Below are positions 17,807 through 28,245 of a DNA stretch of 64,000 nucleotides, one piece after another (position 1 is the stretch's first letter; each line of letters starts with the position of its first letter). The DNA comes from Pyrinomonadaceae bacterium (GTDB taxonomy: Bacteria; Acidobacteriota; Blastocatellia; Pyrinomonadales; Pyrinomonadaceae), in assembly GCA_026129865.1 (NCBI GenBank), contig JAHCHG010000009.1:2501-66500 (forward strand). The letters are read 5' to 3'. The position numbers and the translations under genes were made by a program. The notes under the pieces were generated by a model. The model made no database searches, was not told where the DNA came from, and saw nothing but the letters and a program-made list of their open reading frames with translations.

Positions 17807-18556
17807 TTGAGTCTTTTACTTGAAGGAAAAAGAGCGTTCATTTCGGGCGGAACCAGGGGCATTGGAGCGGCGATTTGCGATGTTTTCGCACGCGAAGGCG
17901 CGGATGTGGCGTTTAACTATCATACACGTGACGACCTTGCGGCGGAAGTGATCGCAAAGATCGAATCTTATGGTCGACGTGCGTTTGGATTCAAAGTATC
18001 GGTGACCGATAGAGTCGAATTGAAGAAGATCGCCCGCGAGATCGCTCAGGATTGGGGCGGCATCGACATTTTGGTCAATAACGCTGCGGTAAATAAGCCC
18101 GACAATTTCGCGACGACGACAGATAATTCGTGGGATTGGGTGATCGACACGAATGTGAACAGCCTTTTTGCCGTAACTAAGCCGTTTTACAAACGTATGA
18201 TCCGGCAGAGAGCCGGAAAGATCTTGAATATTACCTCGATCGGCGCGATTTCAGCGCTTCCGACGTCGGTTCATTACGCGACTTCAAAAGCTGCGATGAT
18301 CGGTTTTACAAAATGTCTGTCTCGCGAAGCGGCTAATTTTAATATCACCGTAAACGCGATCGCTGCCGGAATTTTTGACACGGATTTGGGAAATACACTG
18401 CCTGCTAGACTGCTTGAAGCGCACGAAAATTGGGTTTCTTTGAAACGGCTCGGCGAGCCCAAAGAACTTGCCGAATTTGCGGCGTTTATGTGCAGCGACA
18501 GAAACTCCTACATGAATGGAGAAGTGATCACAGTGGACGGCGGAGTCGTTACTTAA
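17807..18556 (+). CDS. Short-chain dehydrogenase (FabG-like)
   Basis: 249 residues, classical SDR: cofactor motif SGGTRGIGAAI, NNAAVNK, catalytic serine in NITSIGAIS and HYATSKAAM carrying the tyrosine and lysine. The start is a TTG at 17807, supported by GGAG at 17793-17796 ten bases upstream and by the family N-terminus (LLEGKRAFISGG). FabG-like enzymes reduce 3-oxoacyl-ACP, but many paralogues have other substrates. It follows the radical SAM and glycosyltransferase genes after about 100 bases and could act in the same lipid pathway; a dedicated fatty-acid cluster is absent. Confidence 0.85.
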   Translation: MSLLLEGKRAFISGGTRGIGAAICDVFAREGADVAFNYHTRDDLAAEVIAKIESYGRRAFGFKVSVTDRVELKKIAREIAQDWGGIDILVNNAAVNKPDNFATTTDNSWDWVIDTNVNSLFAVTKPFYKRMIRQRAGKILNITSIGAISALPTSVHYATSKAAMIGFTKCLSREAANFNITVNAIAAGIFDTDLGNTLPARLLEAHENWVSLKRLGEPKELAEFAAFMCSDRNSYMNGEVITVDGGVVT

Positions 18557-18749
18557 GCGCCGTGCGGAACGTTAGTATCCAACTTAAAATTGCAATATTG
18601 CCTATCCCCTATAAACTGAACAGATATACGAATCGACGGGTCGCAATTGAAAATGAAATTCAATTCTAACATATTGTAAATAAAAGAGTTGTTTGACAAG
18701 CTTGCCGCCATTTTATATTCTGAACGAGTCGAAAAGGAAAAGAATATTT

Positions 18750-19211
18750 ATGTCTAGAACAGAACTTTTGGAAAATTTGAACAAGGCGTTGAGCCTCGAA
18801 CTTGCGGGTGTTATTCAGTATTCGCAGCATAGTTATCTGGTAACTGGAACGGATCGTGAAGTGTTTAAAGAATTTTTCCGTGATAACGCGGAAGAGGCTC
18901 AGGAACATGCCGAGAGTTTAGGCGACAAGATCGTTGCTTTGGGCGGAGTTCCGACGGTTGAACCGGCGATGATTCGCCAATCGACAGAGCTTAAGGAAAT
19001 GTTAAAACAAGATCTTGAACTTGAGCGTGCAGCGATGGAAGCATACATGAGCGCTTGGAAATCGTGCGGCGAAGAAGATCTTCCGCAAAAATTCTGGTTG
19101 GAAGAACGAATTTCCGACGAGCAGCTTCATATCGAAGAACTCGAGAAATTGACCTCCGAAAGACAATCGCGCATAAATTCGGAGAAGATAATTTTGCGGG
19201 AAGTAAGTTAA
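18750..19211 (+). CDS. Ferritin-like diiron protein
   Basis: 153 residues from the ATG at 18750, chosen because AAAGGAAAAG precedes it; an upstream in-frame start at 18693 would add a non-conserved stretch. The protein is a four-helix bundle with metal ligands in helix positions expected for bacterioferritin/Dps-like proteins: E17 (LELAGVIQYSQH), E49/H53 (EEAQEHAESL), E92 (ELERAAMEAY) and E124-x2-H127 (SDEQLHIEEL). Iron storage or peroxide detoxification is likely. It is followed by a strong bidirectional terminator. Confidence 0.85.
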   Translation: MSRTELLENLNKALSLELAGVIQYSQHSYLVTGTDREVFKEFFRDNAEEAQEHAESLGDKIVALGGVPTVEPAMIRQSTELKEMLKQDLELERAAMEAYMSAWKSCGEEDLPQKFWLEERISDEQLHIEELEKLTSERQSRINSEKIILREVS

Positions 19212-19232
19212 GTGATAGTAGATCAAACAAAT

Positions 19233-19270
19233 AAAAACAGCGAGCGAAAAATTTTTCACTCGCTGTTTTT
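19233..19270. terminator. Bidirectional terminator
   Basis: A perfect 12-base-pair stem (AAAAACAGCGAG at 19233-19244, CTCGCTGTTTTT at 19259-19270) with AT-rich loop. It has an A-run on one side and a T-run on the other, so it can stop transcription from both the ferritin-like gene and the convergent gene at 19293-19556. Confidence 0.9.
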
Positions 19271-19292
19271 GATTATTGTTTGACAATAAAAC

Positions 19293-19556
19293 TTACGAAA
19301 GCACGGGAAACTGCAAAACATTTTCCGTAACTTCGTTGTTAGAACCTGATTTAAGCTTAACGCGAGCCGACGCGATCACTCTGTGCAGTTGGTCGAGCAT
19401 TGCCGCGTCCACGCTCAATGTCTTTTGTCCGCACCAACCGAGATCCTCGGTCCAAGTGGAAAGTTTGATCACTGCCTGATCGTCAACAATTGAAACATCA
19501 AGCTTTTTGTCGTCGGAAACGATCGGTAAAAATTTTTTGGCTAAATTGCTTTGCAT
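19293..19556 (-). CDS. Hypothetical protein, 87 aa
   Basis: Small soluble protein with alternating strands (KLDVSIVDDQAVIKLSTW) and a later helix; one cysteine (GWCGQ). No signal peptide or known motif. The bidirectional terminator at its 3' end and a reading frame with normal codon use support a real gene. Function not recognised. The upstream region (19557-19734) separates it from suhB on the other strand. Confidence 0.55.
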   Translation of the reverse strand: MQSNLAKKFLPIVSDDKKLDVSIVDDQAVIKLSTWTEDLGWCGQKTLSVDAAMLDQLHRVIASARVKLKSGSNNEVTENVLQFPVLS

Positions 19557-19734
19557 AATGACTCAAAGAAATTGAAATTCGATTTCATTAAGGATTATGC
19601 ATTAAGTTTGTAGAACGTGTCAAATTTTGGATCGAAATAATTTCATTTCGCACTATCGGGTTGGTTGCCGTTTGCGAAAAAATAAGTCTTTGTGAGAAGG
19701 TTTACCTTAAAAAGCGCTCAGAAATAGAAAACAG

Positions 19735-20505
19735 ATGTTGAATTTTGCGATCGAAACAGCACGTAATGCCGGAAATATTCTTCTTGAAAAGTTTGGTCGA
19801 AAGATCCAAATTTCAAAAAAGGGAGATATTGACCTGGTTACGGAGGCGGATCTGGCATCTGAAAAATTAATCGTCGAACGAATCAAAAGTCATTATCCTA
19901 AACATTCGATACTTGCGGAAGAATCGGGCGAGTCGAACGTACTCGTTATTGAAGGCGAAAGCCGTTGGAAGTGGATAATCGATCCGCTTGACGGAACGAC
20001 GAACTTTGCCCACGGCTATCCGTGTTTTGCTGTTACCCTTGCGCTTGAACATAACGGCGAGATCGTTATCGGCATTACTTACGACCCGACACGCGACGAG
20101 CTGTTCGCTGCCGAAAAGGGAAAAGGCGCAACGATGAACAATCGACCGATCGCCGTTTCCGAAACCGAAGAATTGAGCGAAGCGCTGCTTGTTACGGGTT
20201 TTCCCTACAATTTCAAAAGCAAAGAGAATTTTGCCCGGCACTTAACCGAATTTTTGCTCCGGTCGCGCGGACTTCGGCGCGACGGTTCGGCGGCGATAGA
20301 TCTTGCTTATGTCGCGTGCGGCAGGTTTGATGGTTTTTGGGAAGAAGGATTAAAGCCATGGGACGTTGCTGCCGGTTTGTTGTTGATCGAAGAAGCGGGT
20401 GGTCGTATAAGTTTTTACGATGGAACAAGATACAACATATATTCGCCGCCGGTTTGCGCGAGCAACGGGTTGATTCACGATGAAATGCTGGCGGTCTTGC
20501 GTTAA
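19735..20505 (+). CDS. suhB: Inositol-1-monophosphatase family protein
   Basis: 256 residues with the complete IMPase signature: LAEESGE, WIIDPLDGTTNFAHGYP (metal-binding D-x-D-G-T) and WDVAAGLLLIEEAGG. The enzyme hydrolyses inositol phosphates, or related sugar phosphates, with Mg ions; bacterial SuhB also takes part in rRNA transcription antitermination. A phosphatidylinositol-type route is conceivable because a CDP-alcohol phosphotransferase lies at 45075. Transcribed alone, 210 bases before accD. Confidence 0.9.
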   Translation: MLNFAIETARNAGNILLEKFGRKIQISKKGDIDLVTEADLASEKLIVERIKSHYPKHSILAEESGESNVLVIEGESRWKWIIDPLDGTTNFAHGYPCFAVTLALEHNGEIVIGITYDPTRDELFAAEKGKGATMNNRPIAVSETEELSEALLVTGFPYNFKSKENFARHLTEFLLRSRGLRRDGSAAIDLAYVACGRFDGFWEEGLKPWDVAAGLLLIEEAGGRISFYDGTRYNIYSPPVCASNGLIHDEMLAVLR

Positions 20506-20714
20506 AAATTGAATTGGACAATTTTCTGCGACAGCCTGGAAAAACATTAATTCGCAACATTTTCAATAACGGGTTTCAAGATCGCTCGAATTCGAATACT
20601 GTTTTTTGTGTCCCCCTCGGAAAGCCTTAAAACTCAGCCTAGAAAATCGTGTTTTCAAAATGCTTATGCTAATCTAAGGAACTTGGATCAAACGTTAGTT
20701 TATAAGGATCATTT

Positions 20715-21590
20715 ATGTCTTGGTTTCGACGAAAAGACCCGAAACTCGAAGGTCAAACGACCGACGAAGAGCGTAAGGTCAAAACAGAGGGAATCTTTGT
20801 TAAATGTCCGGAATGTTCGGAACCGCTTTACAAGGCGGATTTGAAAGAATCGCAGCAGGTTTGTACAAACTGTGATTATCATTTTCGATTTTCCGCCCGC
20901 GACCGGCTCGCAACATTGTTCGATGACGGCGAATTTGAATTGCTGGACGAAGAAGTTTCATCTGCCGATCCGTTGGATTTTGTCGATTCGAAACCCTATA
21001 AAGACCGGATAGAACAGGCGAAAAAGTCATCCGGCTTGCCGGAAGCGATCATCTCGGGAAAAGGACGCGTCGGAGGACATACAGTTTTTGCGGGTGCGAT
21101 GGACATGTCGTTCATCGGCGGTTCGATGGGTTCGGCGGTTGGCGAAAAGATAACGCGGCTTATTGAACGAGCGCTTCATGAGAACGGAGCGGTCGTCATT
21201 TTTGCCGCTTCGGGCGGGGCAAGAATGCAGGAAGGCACACTTTCGTTAATGCAAATGGCAAAGATTTCAGCCGCCCTTGCGAAGCTCCACGAAGCCGGAT
21301 TGCCTTTCATTTCAGTTCTGACCGATCCGACGACCGGCGGAGTTACAGCGAGTTTCGCGATGCTTGGCGACGTAAACATCGGCGAACCGAAAGCTTTGAT
21401 CGGTTTTGCCGGTCCGCGCGTTATCGAACAAACGATCCGGCAAAAGCTTCCGAAAGGTTTTCAGCGCTCCGAATTTCTTCTTGAACATGGCATGCTGGAT
21501 ATGGTCGTTGACCGGCGAGAAATGCGTCAAACCATCATCCGCACACTCAACTTCATGATGAACGACGCGACGGTCCGTCGGAAAAAGTAA
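20715..21590 (+). CDS. accD: Acetyl-CoA carboxylase carboxyltransferase subunit beta
   Basis: 291 residues, normal AccD length. An N-terminal zinc ribbon (CPECSEP ... CTNCDYHF) precedes the crotonase-like carboxyltransferase domain (SGGARMQEG, GGVTASFAMLGD, RVIEQTIRQKLP). With AccA it transfers carboxyl from biotin to acetyl-CoA to make malonyl-CoA for fatty acid synthesis. The gene order accD-folC (32 bases apart) is common in bacteria and supports both names. The biotin carboxylase subunit gene is at 46495; accA and accB are not in the window. Confidence 0.96.
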   Translation: MSWFRRKDPKLEGQTTDEERKVKTEGIFVKCPECSEPLYKADLKESQQVCTNCDYHFRFSARDRLATLFDDGEFELLDEEVSSADPLDFVDSKPYKDRIEQAKKSSGLPEAIISGKGRVGGHTVFAGAMDMSFIGGSMGSAVGEKITRLIERALHENGAVVIFAASGGARMQEGTLSLMQMAKISAALAKLHEAGLPFISVLTDPTTGGVTASFAMLGDVNIGEPKALIGFAGPRVIEQTIRQKLPKGFQRSEFLLEHGMLDMVVDRREMRQTIIRTLNFMMNDATVRRKK

Positions 21591-21622
21591 TTTCTCCACG
21601 CATTGATGCTTTCGAAAAACCG

Positions 21623-22927
21623 ATGAATTTTGACGAATCTGTGAATTATCTCTACGGACTCGGCAACGAGGTTTTGGCAATGAAGCTCGGCTTGGAGAAT
21701 ATCGGTAAATTATTAGGCGCTCTCGGTGATCCTCAAAACAAATATCTAAAAATTCAAATAGCCGGAACGAACGGGAAAGGTTCTACGTGCGCGTTTCTCG
21801 AATCGATCTGCTTAAGTGCCGGGATCAATGTCGGGATGACCACTTCGCCGCATTTGATCTCGGTAACTGAACGCGTGCGCGTTAGCGGGATCGAAATTTC
21901 CGAAGAAGATTTCGCGCGACATTCAACTTTTATCCGAAAAGTCAGCGAGAATCTGGTAGAATCCCGAGAACTCGAAACCGTCCCGACCTATTTCGAACAG
22001 GTTACGGCAATTGCGCTTAACTATTTTGCTGAGCAAAACGTTGAACTTGCGATCCTCGAAACCGGCTTAGGCGGACGATTCGATGCGACGACGGCTGCGA
22101 AGGCAGAGATTGTCGCGATCACTCCGATCGGACTCGATCATCAAAGGATACTCGGAGCGACCTTGCCAGAGATCGCGTCCGAAAAAGCAGCGATAATTCG
22201 TCCCGGCGTAAAAGCGTTTCTTTCTCACCAGGAAATGCAGGCGGAGCGCGTCATCGTCGATAGATGCCGCGAAGCGGGCGTCGAGCCGCATTTTACAGAC
22301 GTAAAATTTGAAATCGCTGCGGTTGAAACTGCGGAGCGGTCAAAGTTTGATAAGAAGATCGACCTTACTGTCGATTCGAGAAAGTACCGTGATATTCAAT
22401 TTAAAATGCCGGGCGAACATCAGATCCAAAACGCTGCGCTGGCAGTCGCTATTTCCGGAGCGCTGCCGGAATTCGGTTTTACAATTAGCAGCGCGAACGT
22501 GTTGGAAGGTTTAAGCAATGCGGTACATAAAGGCAGATTGCAGTATATCGATGAGTTTCTTCTTGACGGCGCTCACAATGTTGCCGGAGCTTTGGCGCTT
22601 AGAAAATACCTCGATCAAACCTACAGCGAACCGGTCGTCATGATCTATGGTTCAACGCGGGACAAAGACATATCCGAGATCGCGGAAATTCTATTCCCGA
22701 AAGCCGGGACGATCGTCCTGACAAAGGCGAACAATCCGCGCGCGATGGAAATCGAAGAACTTGAAAAGTTCGTTCCTCGCTATCAAAATGTAGAGATTTC
22801 CGGAAGCGTGGCTGATGCGCTTACGATCGCAAAGGAGCGGGCGGGCGATGGCTGTGTACTTGTAACAGGTTCGCTTTATCTTGTCGGCGAAGCTCTCGCC
22901 GAGATTCAAAAACGGCACGTCCTTTGA
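21623..22927 (+). CDS. folC: Folylpolyglutamate/dihydrofolate synthase
   Basis: 434 residues, Mur-ligase fold. The ATP loop GTNGKGSTCAF lies near residue 49; LETGLGGRFDATT, the ITPIGLDHQ motif and a C-terminal domain starting around LLDGAHN match FolC. It adds glutamate to dihydropteroate or folates. It follows accD directly and precedes gpmA by 30 bases, so the three genes probably form an operon. Start ATG at 21623 fits the family N-terminus (NYLYGLG). Confidence 0.93.
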   Translation: MNFDESVNYLYGLGNEVLAMKLGLENIGKLLGALGDPQNKYLKIQIAGTNGKGSTCAFLESICLSAGINVGMTTSPHLISVTERVRVSGIEISEEDFARHSTFIRKVSENLVESRELETVPTYFEQVTAIALNYFAEQNVELAILETGLGGRFDATTAAKAEIVAITPIGLDHQRILGATLPEIASEKAAIIRPGVKAFLSHQEMQAERVIVDRCREAGVEPHFTDVKFEIAAVETAERSKFDKKIDLTVDSRKYRDIQFKMPGEHQIQNAALAVAISGALPEFGFTISSANVLEGLSNAVHKGRLQYIDEFLLDGAHNVAGALALRKYLDQTYSEPVVMIYGSTRDKDISEIAEILFPKAGTIVLTKANNPRAMEIEELEKFVPRYQNVEISGSVADALTIAKERAGDGCVLVTGSLYLVGEALAEIQKRHVL

Positions 22928-22957
22928 AATAAACGGCTTCCGAATTAATATAAAAAT

Positions 22958-23704
22958 ATGCAGAAATTAGTTTTGATCAGACACGGGCAAAGTGAGTGGA
23001 ACAAGGAAAACCGTTTTACCGGCTGGAAAGACGTCGATCTTTCGGGACAAGGGCGTGCGGAGGCGGTCGCTGCCGGCAAGCTTCTAAAAGCTGAAGGATT
23101 TACGTTTGATGAAGCTTATACATCGGTCTTGAAACGCGCGATCCGGACGTTGAACATCATTTTGGACGAAATGGATCTGATGTGGATTCCGGTTACGAAA
23201 TCGTGGCTTCTGAACGAAAGACACTACGGCGCACTTCAAGGTTTGAACAAAGCTGAAATGGCGGCGCAGCACGGCGAAGAACAGGTTTTGATCTGGCGCC
23301 GGAGTTACGACGTTCCGCCGCCGGCGATGGACGAAACGGACGAGCGATGGCTCGGGAATGATCCGCGATATGCGTCGGTCCCAGCCGGACTGTTTCCAGC
23401 CGCTGAAGCTTTGAAACAGACGGTCGATCGGGTTGTTCCATATTACGAAACAGAGATAATGCCGAAGATCAAAGCGGGAAAGCGGTTGCTTATCGCTGCT
23501 CACGGCAACTCGCTTCGTGCGCTTGTTAAATACCTTGATAACATGAGCGACGAAGACATCGTGCAATACAATATTCCGACGGGGATTCCGCTTGTTTACG
23601 AACTTGACGACGACCTGAAACCGGTGAAAAGCTATTATCTTGGAGATCAGGATGCGATAAAAGCTGCGCAGGAAGCGGTGGCGAATCAGGGAAAAGCTAG
23701 CTGA
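22958..23704 (+). CDS. gpmA: 2,3-bisphosphoglycerate-dependent phosphoglycerate mutase
   Basis: 248 residues, the length of dPGM enzymes. The phosphorylated histidine is H9 ([10 protein letters not shown]); [22 protein letters not shown] and the second histidine motif ([17 protein letters not shown]) are intact. It interconverts 3- and 2-phosphoglycerate in glycolysis. It is the last gene of the accD-folC-gpmA run and is followed by a clear terminator at 23752. Confidence 0.96.
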   Translation: MQKLVLIRHGQSEWNKENRFTGWKDVDLSGQGRAEAVAAGKLLKAEGFTFDEAYTSVLKRAIRTLNIILDEMDLMWIPVTKSWLLNERHYGALQGLNKAEMAAQHGEEQVLIWRRSYDVPPPAMDETDERWLGNDPRYASVPAGLFPAAEALKQTVDRVVPYYETEIMPKIKAGKRLLIAAHGNSLRALVKYLDNMSDEDIVQYNIPTGIPLVYELDDDLKPVKSYYLGDQDAIKAAQEAVANQGKAS

Positions 23705-23751
23705 TTTACTTATTAAGTTTTCGAATCAATTCAACTTTCATATACGTTTTG

Positions 23752-23797
23752 CGTCGGAAGTTCCCGAAATAGTGGGGAAACTTTCCGACGTCTTTTT
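23752..23797 (+). terminator. Terminator after gpmA
   Basis: Interrupted hairpin: CGTCGGAA at 23752-23759 pairs with TTCCGACG at 23783-23790, extended by TTCCC/GGGAA with a small bulge, followed by TCTTTTT. It ends the accD-folC-gpmA transcript. Confidence 0.75.
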
Positions 23798-23867
23798 ATT
23801 TCTAAATACCGGCAGCGGAAAGTTTTCGCGAATATTTTTCAACGTAAAAGTTTAGGAGTTTATAAGA

Positions 23868-24599
23868 ATGCGACTTATTAAATTATCAATTATCACAGCA
23901 TTATTTTCATTGATCTTTTCGACCGTAGGATTTGCGCAGACGCAAACATCGAAGCGTCGAACGACCACTAAGCGGACGAACGATATCTCAAATTACGATA
24001 TTTCGCTCGGTCTCAAAGCCGCGCTTACCAAAGGGGTCAGGTTCGCCGTTGACGATCTCGGGCGGAAAAACGGATTTTTGGAAAATCCCGAGGTCAAGAT
24101 ACCGCTTCCGAAATCGTTGAAAAATCTTGAAAAAGGTCTCCGCTTTGCAGGACAGGGCGAACGGGTCGACTCGTTTGTCGAATCGATGAATCGTGCCGCC
24201 GAAAACGCAGTGCCGGTTGCGGTTGATGTTTTTGTCGGCTCGATCAAGCAAATGACTTTCACCGATGCGAAAAATATCCTTTTCAGCGGCGAAGACGACG
24301 CGGCGACACAGTTTTTTAGAAGAACGAGCGAAGACACACTTCGATCAAAATTTCGCCCGATAGTAGAAGATTTTACAAGCGAAGTCGGCGTTACTCAGCA
24401 ATATAAGCAGATGGTCGATAAAGCGGGATTTATGGCGATGTTCATCGGCGACGACGCAAAAGACCTGGACGGATACGTTACCGACAAAGCGCTCGACGGA
24501 CTTTTCTACATGGTCGCGCAGGAAGAAAAGAAGATCCGCAAGGATCCCATCGGGCAAACATCGAAAATTTTAAGAAAGGTTTTCGGAATTTTGAAATAA
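23868..24599 (+). CDS. Exported DUF4197 protein
   Basis: 243 residues with a signal peptide (cleavage near TVGFAQ). The body follows the DUF4197 pattern: GLKAALTKGVRFAVDDLG, NGFLENPEVKIPLPKSL, later DAKNILFSGEDDAATQFF and the closing DGLFYMVAQEEKKIRKDP. The family is periplasmic and of unknown function. AGGAG precedes the ATG. Standing alone between two terminators, it is probably its own transcription unit. Confidence 0.88.
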   Translation: MRLIKLSIITALFSLIFSTVGFAQTQTSKRRTTTKRTNDISNYDISLGLKAALTKGVRFAVDDLGRKNGFLENPEVKIPLPKSLKNLEKGLRFAGQGERVDSFVESMNRAAENAVPVAVDVFVGSIKQMTFTDAKNILFSGEDDAATQFFRRTSEDTLRSKFRPIVEDFTSEVGVTQQYKQMVDKAGFMAMFIGDDAKDLDGYVTDKALDGLFYMVAQEEKKIRKDPIGQTSKILRKVFGILK

Positions 24600-24620
24600 T
24601 AGGTCGACAAAATTGACGTC

Positions 24621-24659
24621 AAAGGACAAGTTAGAATAGATTTCCAGCTTGTCCTTTTT
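24621..24659 (+). terminator. Terminator after DUF4197 gene
   Basis: AAAGGACAAG (24621-24630) pairs with CTTGTCCTTT (24648-24657) and leads into a T-run. The loop of 17 bases is long, but the ten-base-pair stem is perfect. Confidence 0.8.
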
Positions 24660-24668
24660 GCATCTTAT

Positions 24669-25280
24669 ATGAATTTTGTCATCGGCATCGTTGAATTTTT
24701 CGCAATTCTGACCTTTGCTTATTCGGGTTTGATCGAAGCGAAACGCAAAGAGATGGATTTTGTCGGTTCATGTACGCTTGCGCTGGTGACGGCTTTCGGC
24801 GGCGGTACGCTCCGCGATATTCTGCTCGACAGACGACCGCTCTACTGGATCGACCATTACGAATATCCGATCATAATTTTCGTGCTTGCGGCGGCTGTTC
24901 TCGTTATTTTTCGGTTCAATCGTGAAATTCTCGACCACAAAATTTTAACCTATATCGACGCGCTCGGGCTTGGTTTGTTCAGCGCCTCCGGCGTCGCGAT
25001 CGCGCTGGAAACCGGAATTCCGATCTTTCCGGCGTCGCTGATCGGCGTTATCACGGCGACGACCGGCGGCGTAATTCGCGACATACTCTGCAATGAAATT
25101 CCGATCGTATTCCGCCGCGAAACCCAGCTTTACGTAACCTGCTCATTTGTAGGCACATGGACATTTATTTCTCTCGATTATCTCGGCTTCAAACATATTG
25201 TCGGGCTGCTTGCCTGCACGCTTGCGGCGGCATCGCTGAGGCTCGCCGCGGTTAAATTCAACATTCGGCTACCGCTCTAG
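24669..25280 (+). CDS. UPF0126/TRIC-type cation channel
   Basis: 203 residues, seven hydrophobic segments arranged as two similar halves. Each half has the family glycine motif (AFGGGTLRDILLD near 55; ATTGGVIRDILCNE near 140), as in bacterial TRIC channels (YadS/YicG group). These trimeric membrane proteins conduct K or other cations; some relatives were proposed to carry glycine. The gene is separated from its neighbours by the terminator at 24621 and by 90 bases before uvrA. Confidence 0.88.
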   Translation: MNFVIGIVEFFAILTFAYSGLIEAKRKEMDFVGSCTLALVTAFGGGTLRDILLDRRPLYWIDHYEYPIIIFVLAAAVLVIFRFNREILDHKILTYIDALGLGLFSASGVAIALETGIPIFPASLIGVITATTGGVIRDILCNEIPIVFRRETQLYVTCSFVGTWTFISLDYLGFKHIVGLLACTLAAASLRLAAVKFNIRLPL

Positions 25281-25370
25281 AACTGACGAAAGGCATACTT
25301 TGCGCTGCAGAAATTGAATTGTTAAAATTTACGTTTCGCCTTCAGTCACGCGATTTCGGTTTTTCAATCT

Positions 25371-28205
25371 ATGAGCATTAAAACGATTACCGTCCGCGGA
25401 GCGCGGCAGCATAATTTAAAGAACATCGATGTCGAAATTCCGCGCGATTCGTTTACCGTGATCACGGGTTTGAGCGGTTCGGGCAAATCTTCGCTCGCTT
25501 TTGACACGATCTATGCCGAAGGTCAGAGGCGATATGTCGAGTCGCTTTCGGCTTACGCGCGCCAGTTTCTCGACCAGCTTGAAAAACCCGATGTCGATTC
25601 GGTCGAAGGACTTTCGCCGGCGATCTCAATCGAACAAAAAACGGTTTCACGCTCGCCGCGTTCGACGGTTGGAACGGTAACGGAAGTTTACGATTATTTG
25701 CGCCTGCTGTTTTCGTCGATCGGAACGCCGCACTGTCCAAACTGCGACGCGCCGATAACGAAGCAGTCTGCCGAACAGATCGTTTCAAACGTTCTCGAAC
25801 TGCCTGAAGGCGAACGGGTCATGATCCTCGCGCCGATCGTCCGTGGGCGGAAAGGGGAATTTAAAAAAGATCTCGAGAAACTTCATAAGGACGGATTCGT
25901 CCGCGCGCGTATCGACGGCGAAATGCATCTGCTCGACGAAGAGATCGAACTGAGCAAGCGCAAAAATCACACGATCGAAGTTGTCGTCGACCGCCTTTTA
26001 TTAAAAGACGGGGTCGAAGAGCGTCTTATCGAATCGGTGAGAACTGCGCTGAAAATGACGGACGGCGCCGTGCTGATCTCGATAATTGACGGCGAGGAAA
26101 AGCTTTATTCCGAAAAAATGGCGTGCGTGAATTGCGGGATAAACATTCAGCCGCTCGAACCGCGCTCATTTTCATTCAACTCGGCTTTCGGAGCGTGCAA
26201 AAAATGCCAGGGATTGGGCGCGGTCCAGGAGATCGATCCGAAAAAGCTGGTTGCCGACGAGAAAATGCCGGTCGGCGAGATCGAATTCACCGGAAAGGAC
26301 GACCCGAAAGGCTCGAAATATCTGCATTCTGCGTTAAAAGCTCTGGTAGAAGCGGCAAACGATGCTGCAAGATCGGGAAAAACGATCAAAAATCTGGAAA
26401 AACTTCCGTTCGCAAAGCTTCCAAAATCGATTAAAGATGCATTTTTTTACGGAACTAATGAGACTCTGACGTTCAAACAGGGAACCTACGTTTATAAAGA
26501 TGCATGGAAAGGCGCGGTCGCGGCGATGCAAGAGCGTCTGAAAACGCCGCCATCCGAGAAAGTTCATCTCGCGCTGGAGGAACTCGTTTCACCGGTCGAA
26601 TGTCCGGCGTGCGAGGGTAAGCGATTGCAGCCCGAAAGTTTAGCTGTTAAGGTCGGCGGTATTGGAATCGCCGATTACGTGAGTTTGCCGATCGAAGATT
26701 CCGTAAGACTTTTCGAAAAAATAACGCTCTCCAAGCGCCAGGAAAAGATCGCCGGGCTTGTTTTACGTGAAATAAAGGACAGGATGAATTTTCTTCAAGC
26801 CGTCGGATTAGGTTATCTGACGTTTGACCGTTCGTCCGGAACGTTGTCCGGCGGCGAAGGACAGCGAATTCGGCTTGCGACGCAGATCGGTTCGCGGCTT
26901 CGCGGCGTTCTGTATGTTTTGGATGAACCGTCGATCGGTCTGCATCCGCGCGATAATAAGAAACTGATCGATACCCTGCATGAACTTCGCGACCTCGGGA
27001 ACACGGTTCTGGTCGTTGAACATGATGAGGAAACCATTGAAAAGGCTGATTATGTAGTTGATCTTGGACCGCTCGCCGGGACACACGGCGGCGAAGTTGT
27101 CGCGGTCGGAACCCCGCGGGAAATTAAAAGTTCGAAGGAGTCGTTAACCGGGAAATATCTGTCCGGTAAAGAAAAGATCGATGTCCCAAAAAAGCGGCGT
27201 AAATCGAACGGCAAATCGATTACCGTCAAAGGCGCTTCGGCTCATAACTTAAAAAATATAAACGTCAAATTTCCGCTCGGCGTTTTGACGGCGATAACCG
27301 GTGTTTCCGGATCGGGCAAATCTACTCTTATCGACGACATTTTGTACCGCGGTTTGGCGAAGGAGATCTATCGTTCGGTCGCGATCCCGCTCGAACACAA
27401 GTCGATCGAGGGTATGGAACACGTCGACAAAGTTATCGAGATCGACCAATCGCCGATCGGGCGCACGCCGCGTTCGAATCCCGCGACATATACCGGAGTT
27501 TTCACGCCGATCCGCGATCTTTACGCACTGCTCCCGGAATCGCGCGAGCGCGGTTATAAACCGGGAAGATTCTCGTTTAATGTAAAAACCGGTCGCTGCG
27601 CCGCCTGCGAAGGCGCGGGAATGAAGCGCATCGAGATGAATTTTCTGCCTGATGTTTTCGTAAACTGCGACGTCTGCCGCGGCGCGCGTTACAACCGGGA
27701 AACGCTTTCCGTAAAATACAAAGGGCTTTCCATCGCCGATCTGCTCGATACAACTATCGAAGACGCTTTGCCGATACTCGAGAACATTCCGAACATTAAA
27801 CAGAAGCTGCAGACGCTGCTCGATGTGGGACTTGGTTATATCAAGATCGGGCAATCCTCAACGACCCTGAGCGGCGGCGAAGCGCAGCGGATAAAACTTG
27901 CCAAGGAACTTTCAAAACGCGCGACCGGTAAGACGATCTATATCCTCGACGAACCGACGACCGGGCTGCATTTTGCAGATGTTCATAAACTTCTGGACGT
28001 TTTGCAGAGATTGGTAGATCTCGGCAATACAGTGATCGTCATCGAGCATAATCTCGATGTCATCAAATCTGCAGACCACGTGATCGATCTCGGTCCCGAA
28101 GGCGGCAAGGGCGGTGGAAAGATCGTCGCGCAGGGAACCCCGGAAAAGGTGGCAAAAGTAAAAGGATCGTATACCGGACAGGCGCTGAAAACGGTTCTGA
28201 AGTAA
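25371..28205 (+). CDS. uvrA: Excinuclease ABC subunit A
   Basis: 944 residues, full length. Two ABC ATPase modules are seen: Walker [13 protein letters not shown] and [11 protein letters not shown], signatures [17 protein letters not shown] and [16 protein letters not shown], Walker [11 protein letters not shown] and [10 protein letters not shown]. Zinc modules include CPNC, CVNC/CKKC and CAAC/CDVC. UvrA scans DNA for bulky lesions and loads UvrB in nucleotide excision repair. uvrB and uvrC are not in the window. It appears to be transcribed alone. Confidence 0.97.
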   Translation: MSIKTITVRGARQHNLKNIDVEIPRDSFTVITGLSGSGKSSLAFDTIYAEGQRRYVESLSAYARQFLDQLEKPDVDSVEGLSPAISIEQKTVSRSPRSTVGTVTEVYDYLRLLFSSIGTPHCPNCDAPITKQSAEQIVSNVLELPEGERVMILAPIVRGRKGEFKKDLEKLHKDGFVRARIDGEMHLLDEEIELSKRKNHTIEVVVDRLLLKDGVEERLIESVRTALKMTDGAVLISIIDGEEKLYSEKMACVNCGINIQPLEPRSFSFNSAFGACKKCQGLGAVQEIDPKKLVADEKMPVGEIEFTGKDDPKGSKYLHSALKALVEAANDAARSGKTIKNLEKLPFAKLPKSIKDAFFYGTNETLTFKQGTYVYKDAWKGAVAAMQERLKTPPSEKVHLALEELVSPVECPACEGKRLQPESLAVKVGGIGIADYVSLPIEDSVRLFEKITLSKRQEKIAGLVLREIKDRMNFLQAVGLGYLTFDRSSGTLSGGEGQRIRLATQIGSRLRGVLYVLDEPSIGLHPRDNKKLIDTLHELRDLGNTVLVVEHDEETIEKADYVVDLGPLAGTHGGEVVAVGTPREIKSSKESLTGKYLSGKEKIDVPKKRRKSNGKSITVKGASAHNLKNINVKFPLGVLTAITGVSGSGKSTLIDDILYRGLAKEIYRSVAIPLEHKSIEGMEHVDKVIEIDQSPIGRTPRSNPATYTGVFTPIRDLYALLPESRERGYKPGRFSFNVKTGRCAACEGAGMKRIEMNFLPDVFVNCDVCRGARYNRETLSVKYKGLSIADLLDTTIEDALPILENIPNIKQKLQTLLDVGLGYIKIGQSSTTLSGGEAQRIKLAKELSKRATGKTIYILDEPTTGLHFADVHKLLDVLQRLVDLGNTVIVIEHNLDVIKSADHVIDLGPEGGKGGGKIVAQGTPEKVAKVKGSYTGQALKTVLK

Positions 28206-28245
28206 TTTTGCAGTTTTTATTTAAACGTCTTTCGGATATGAAAAA

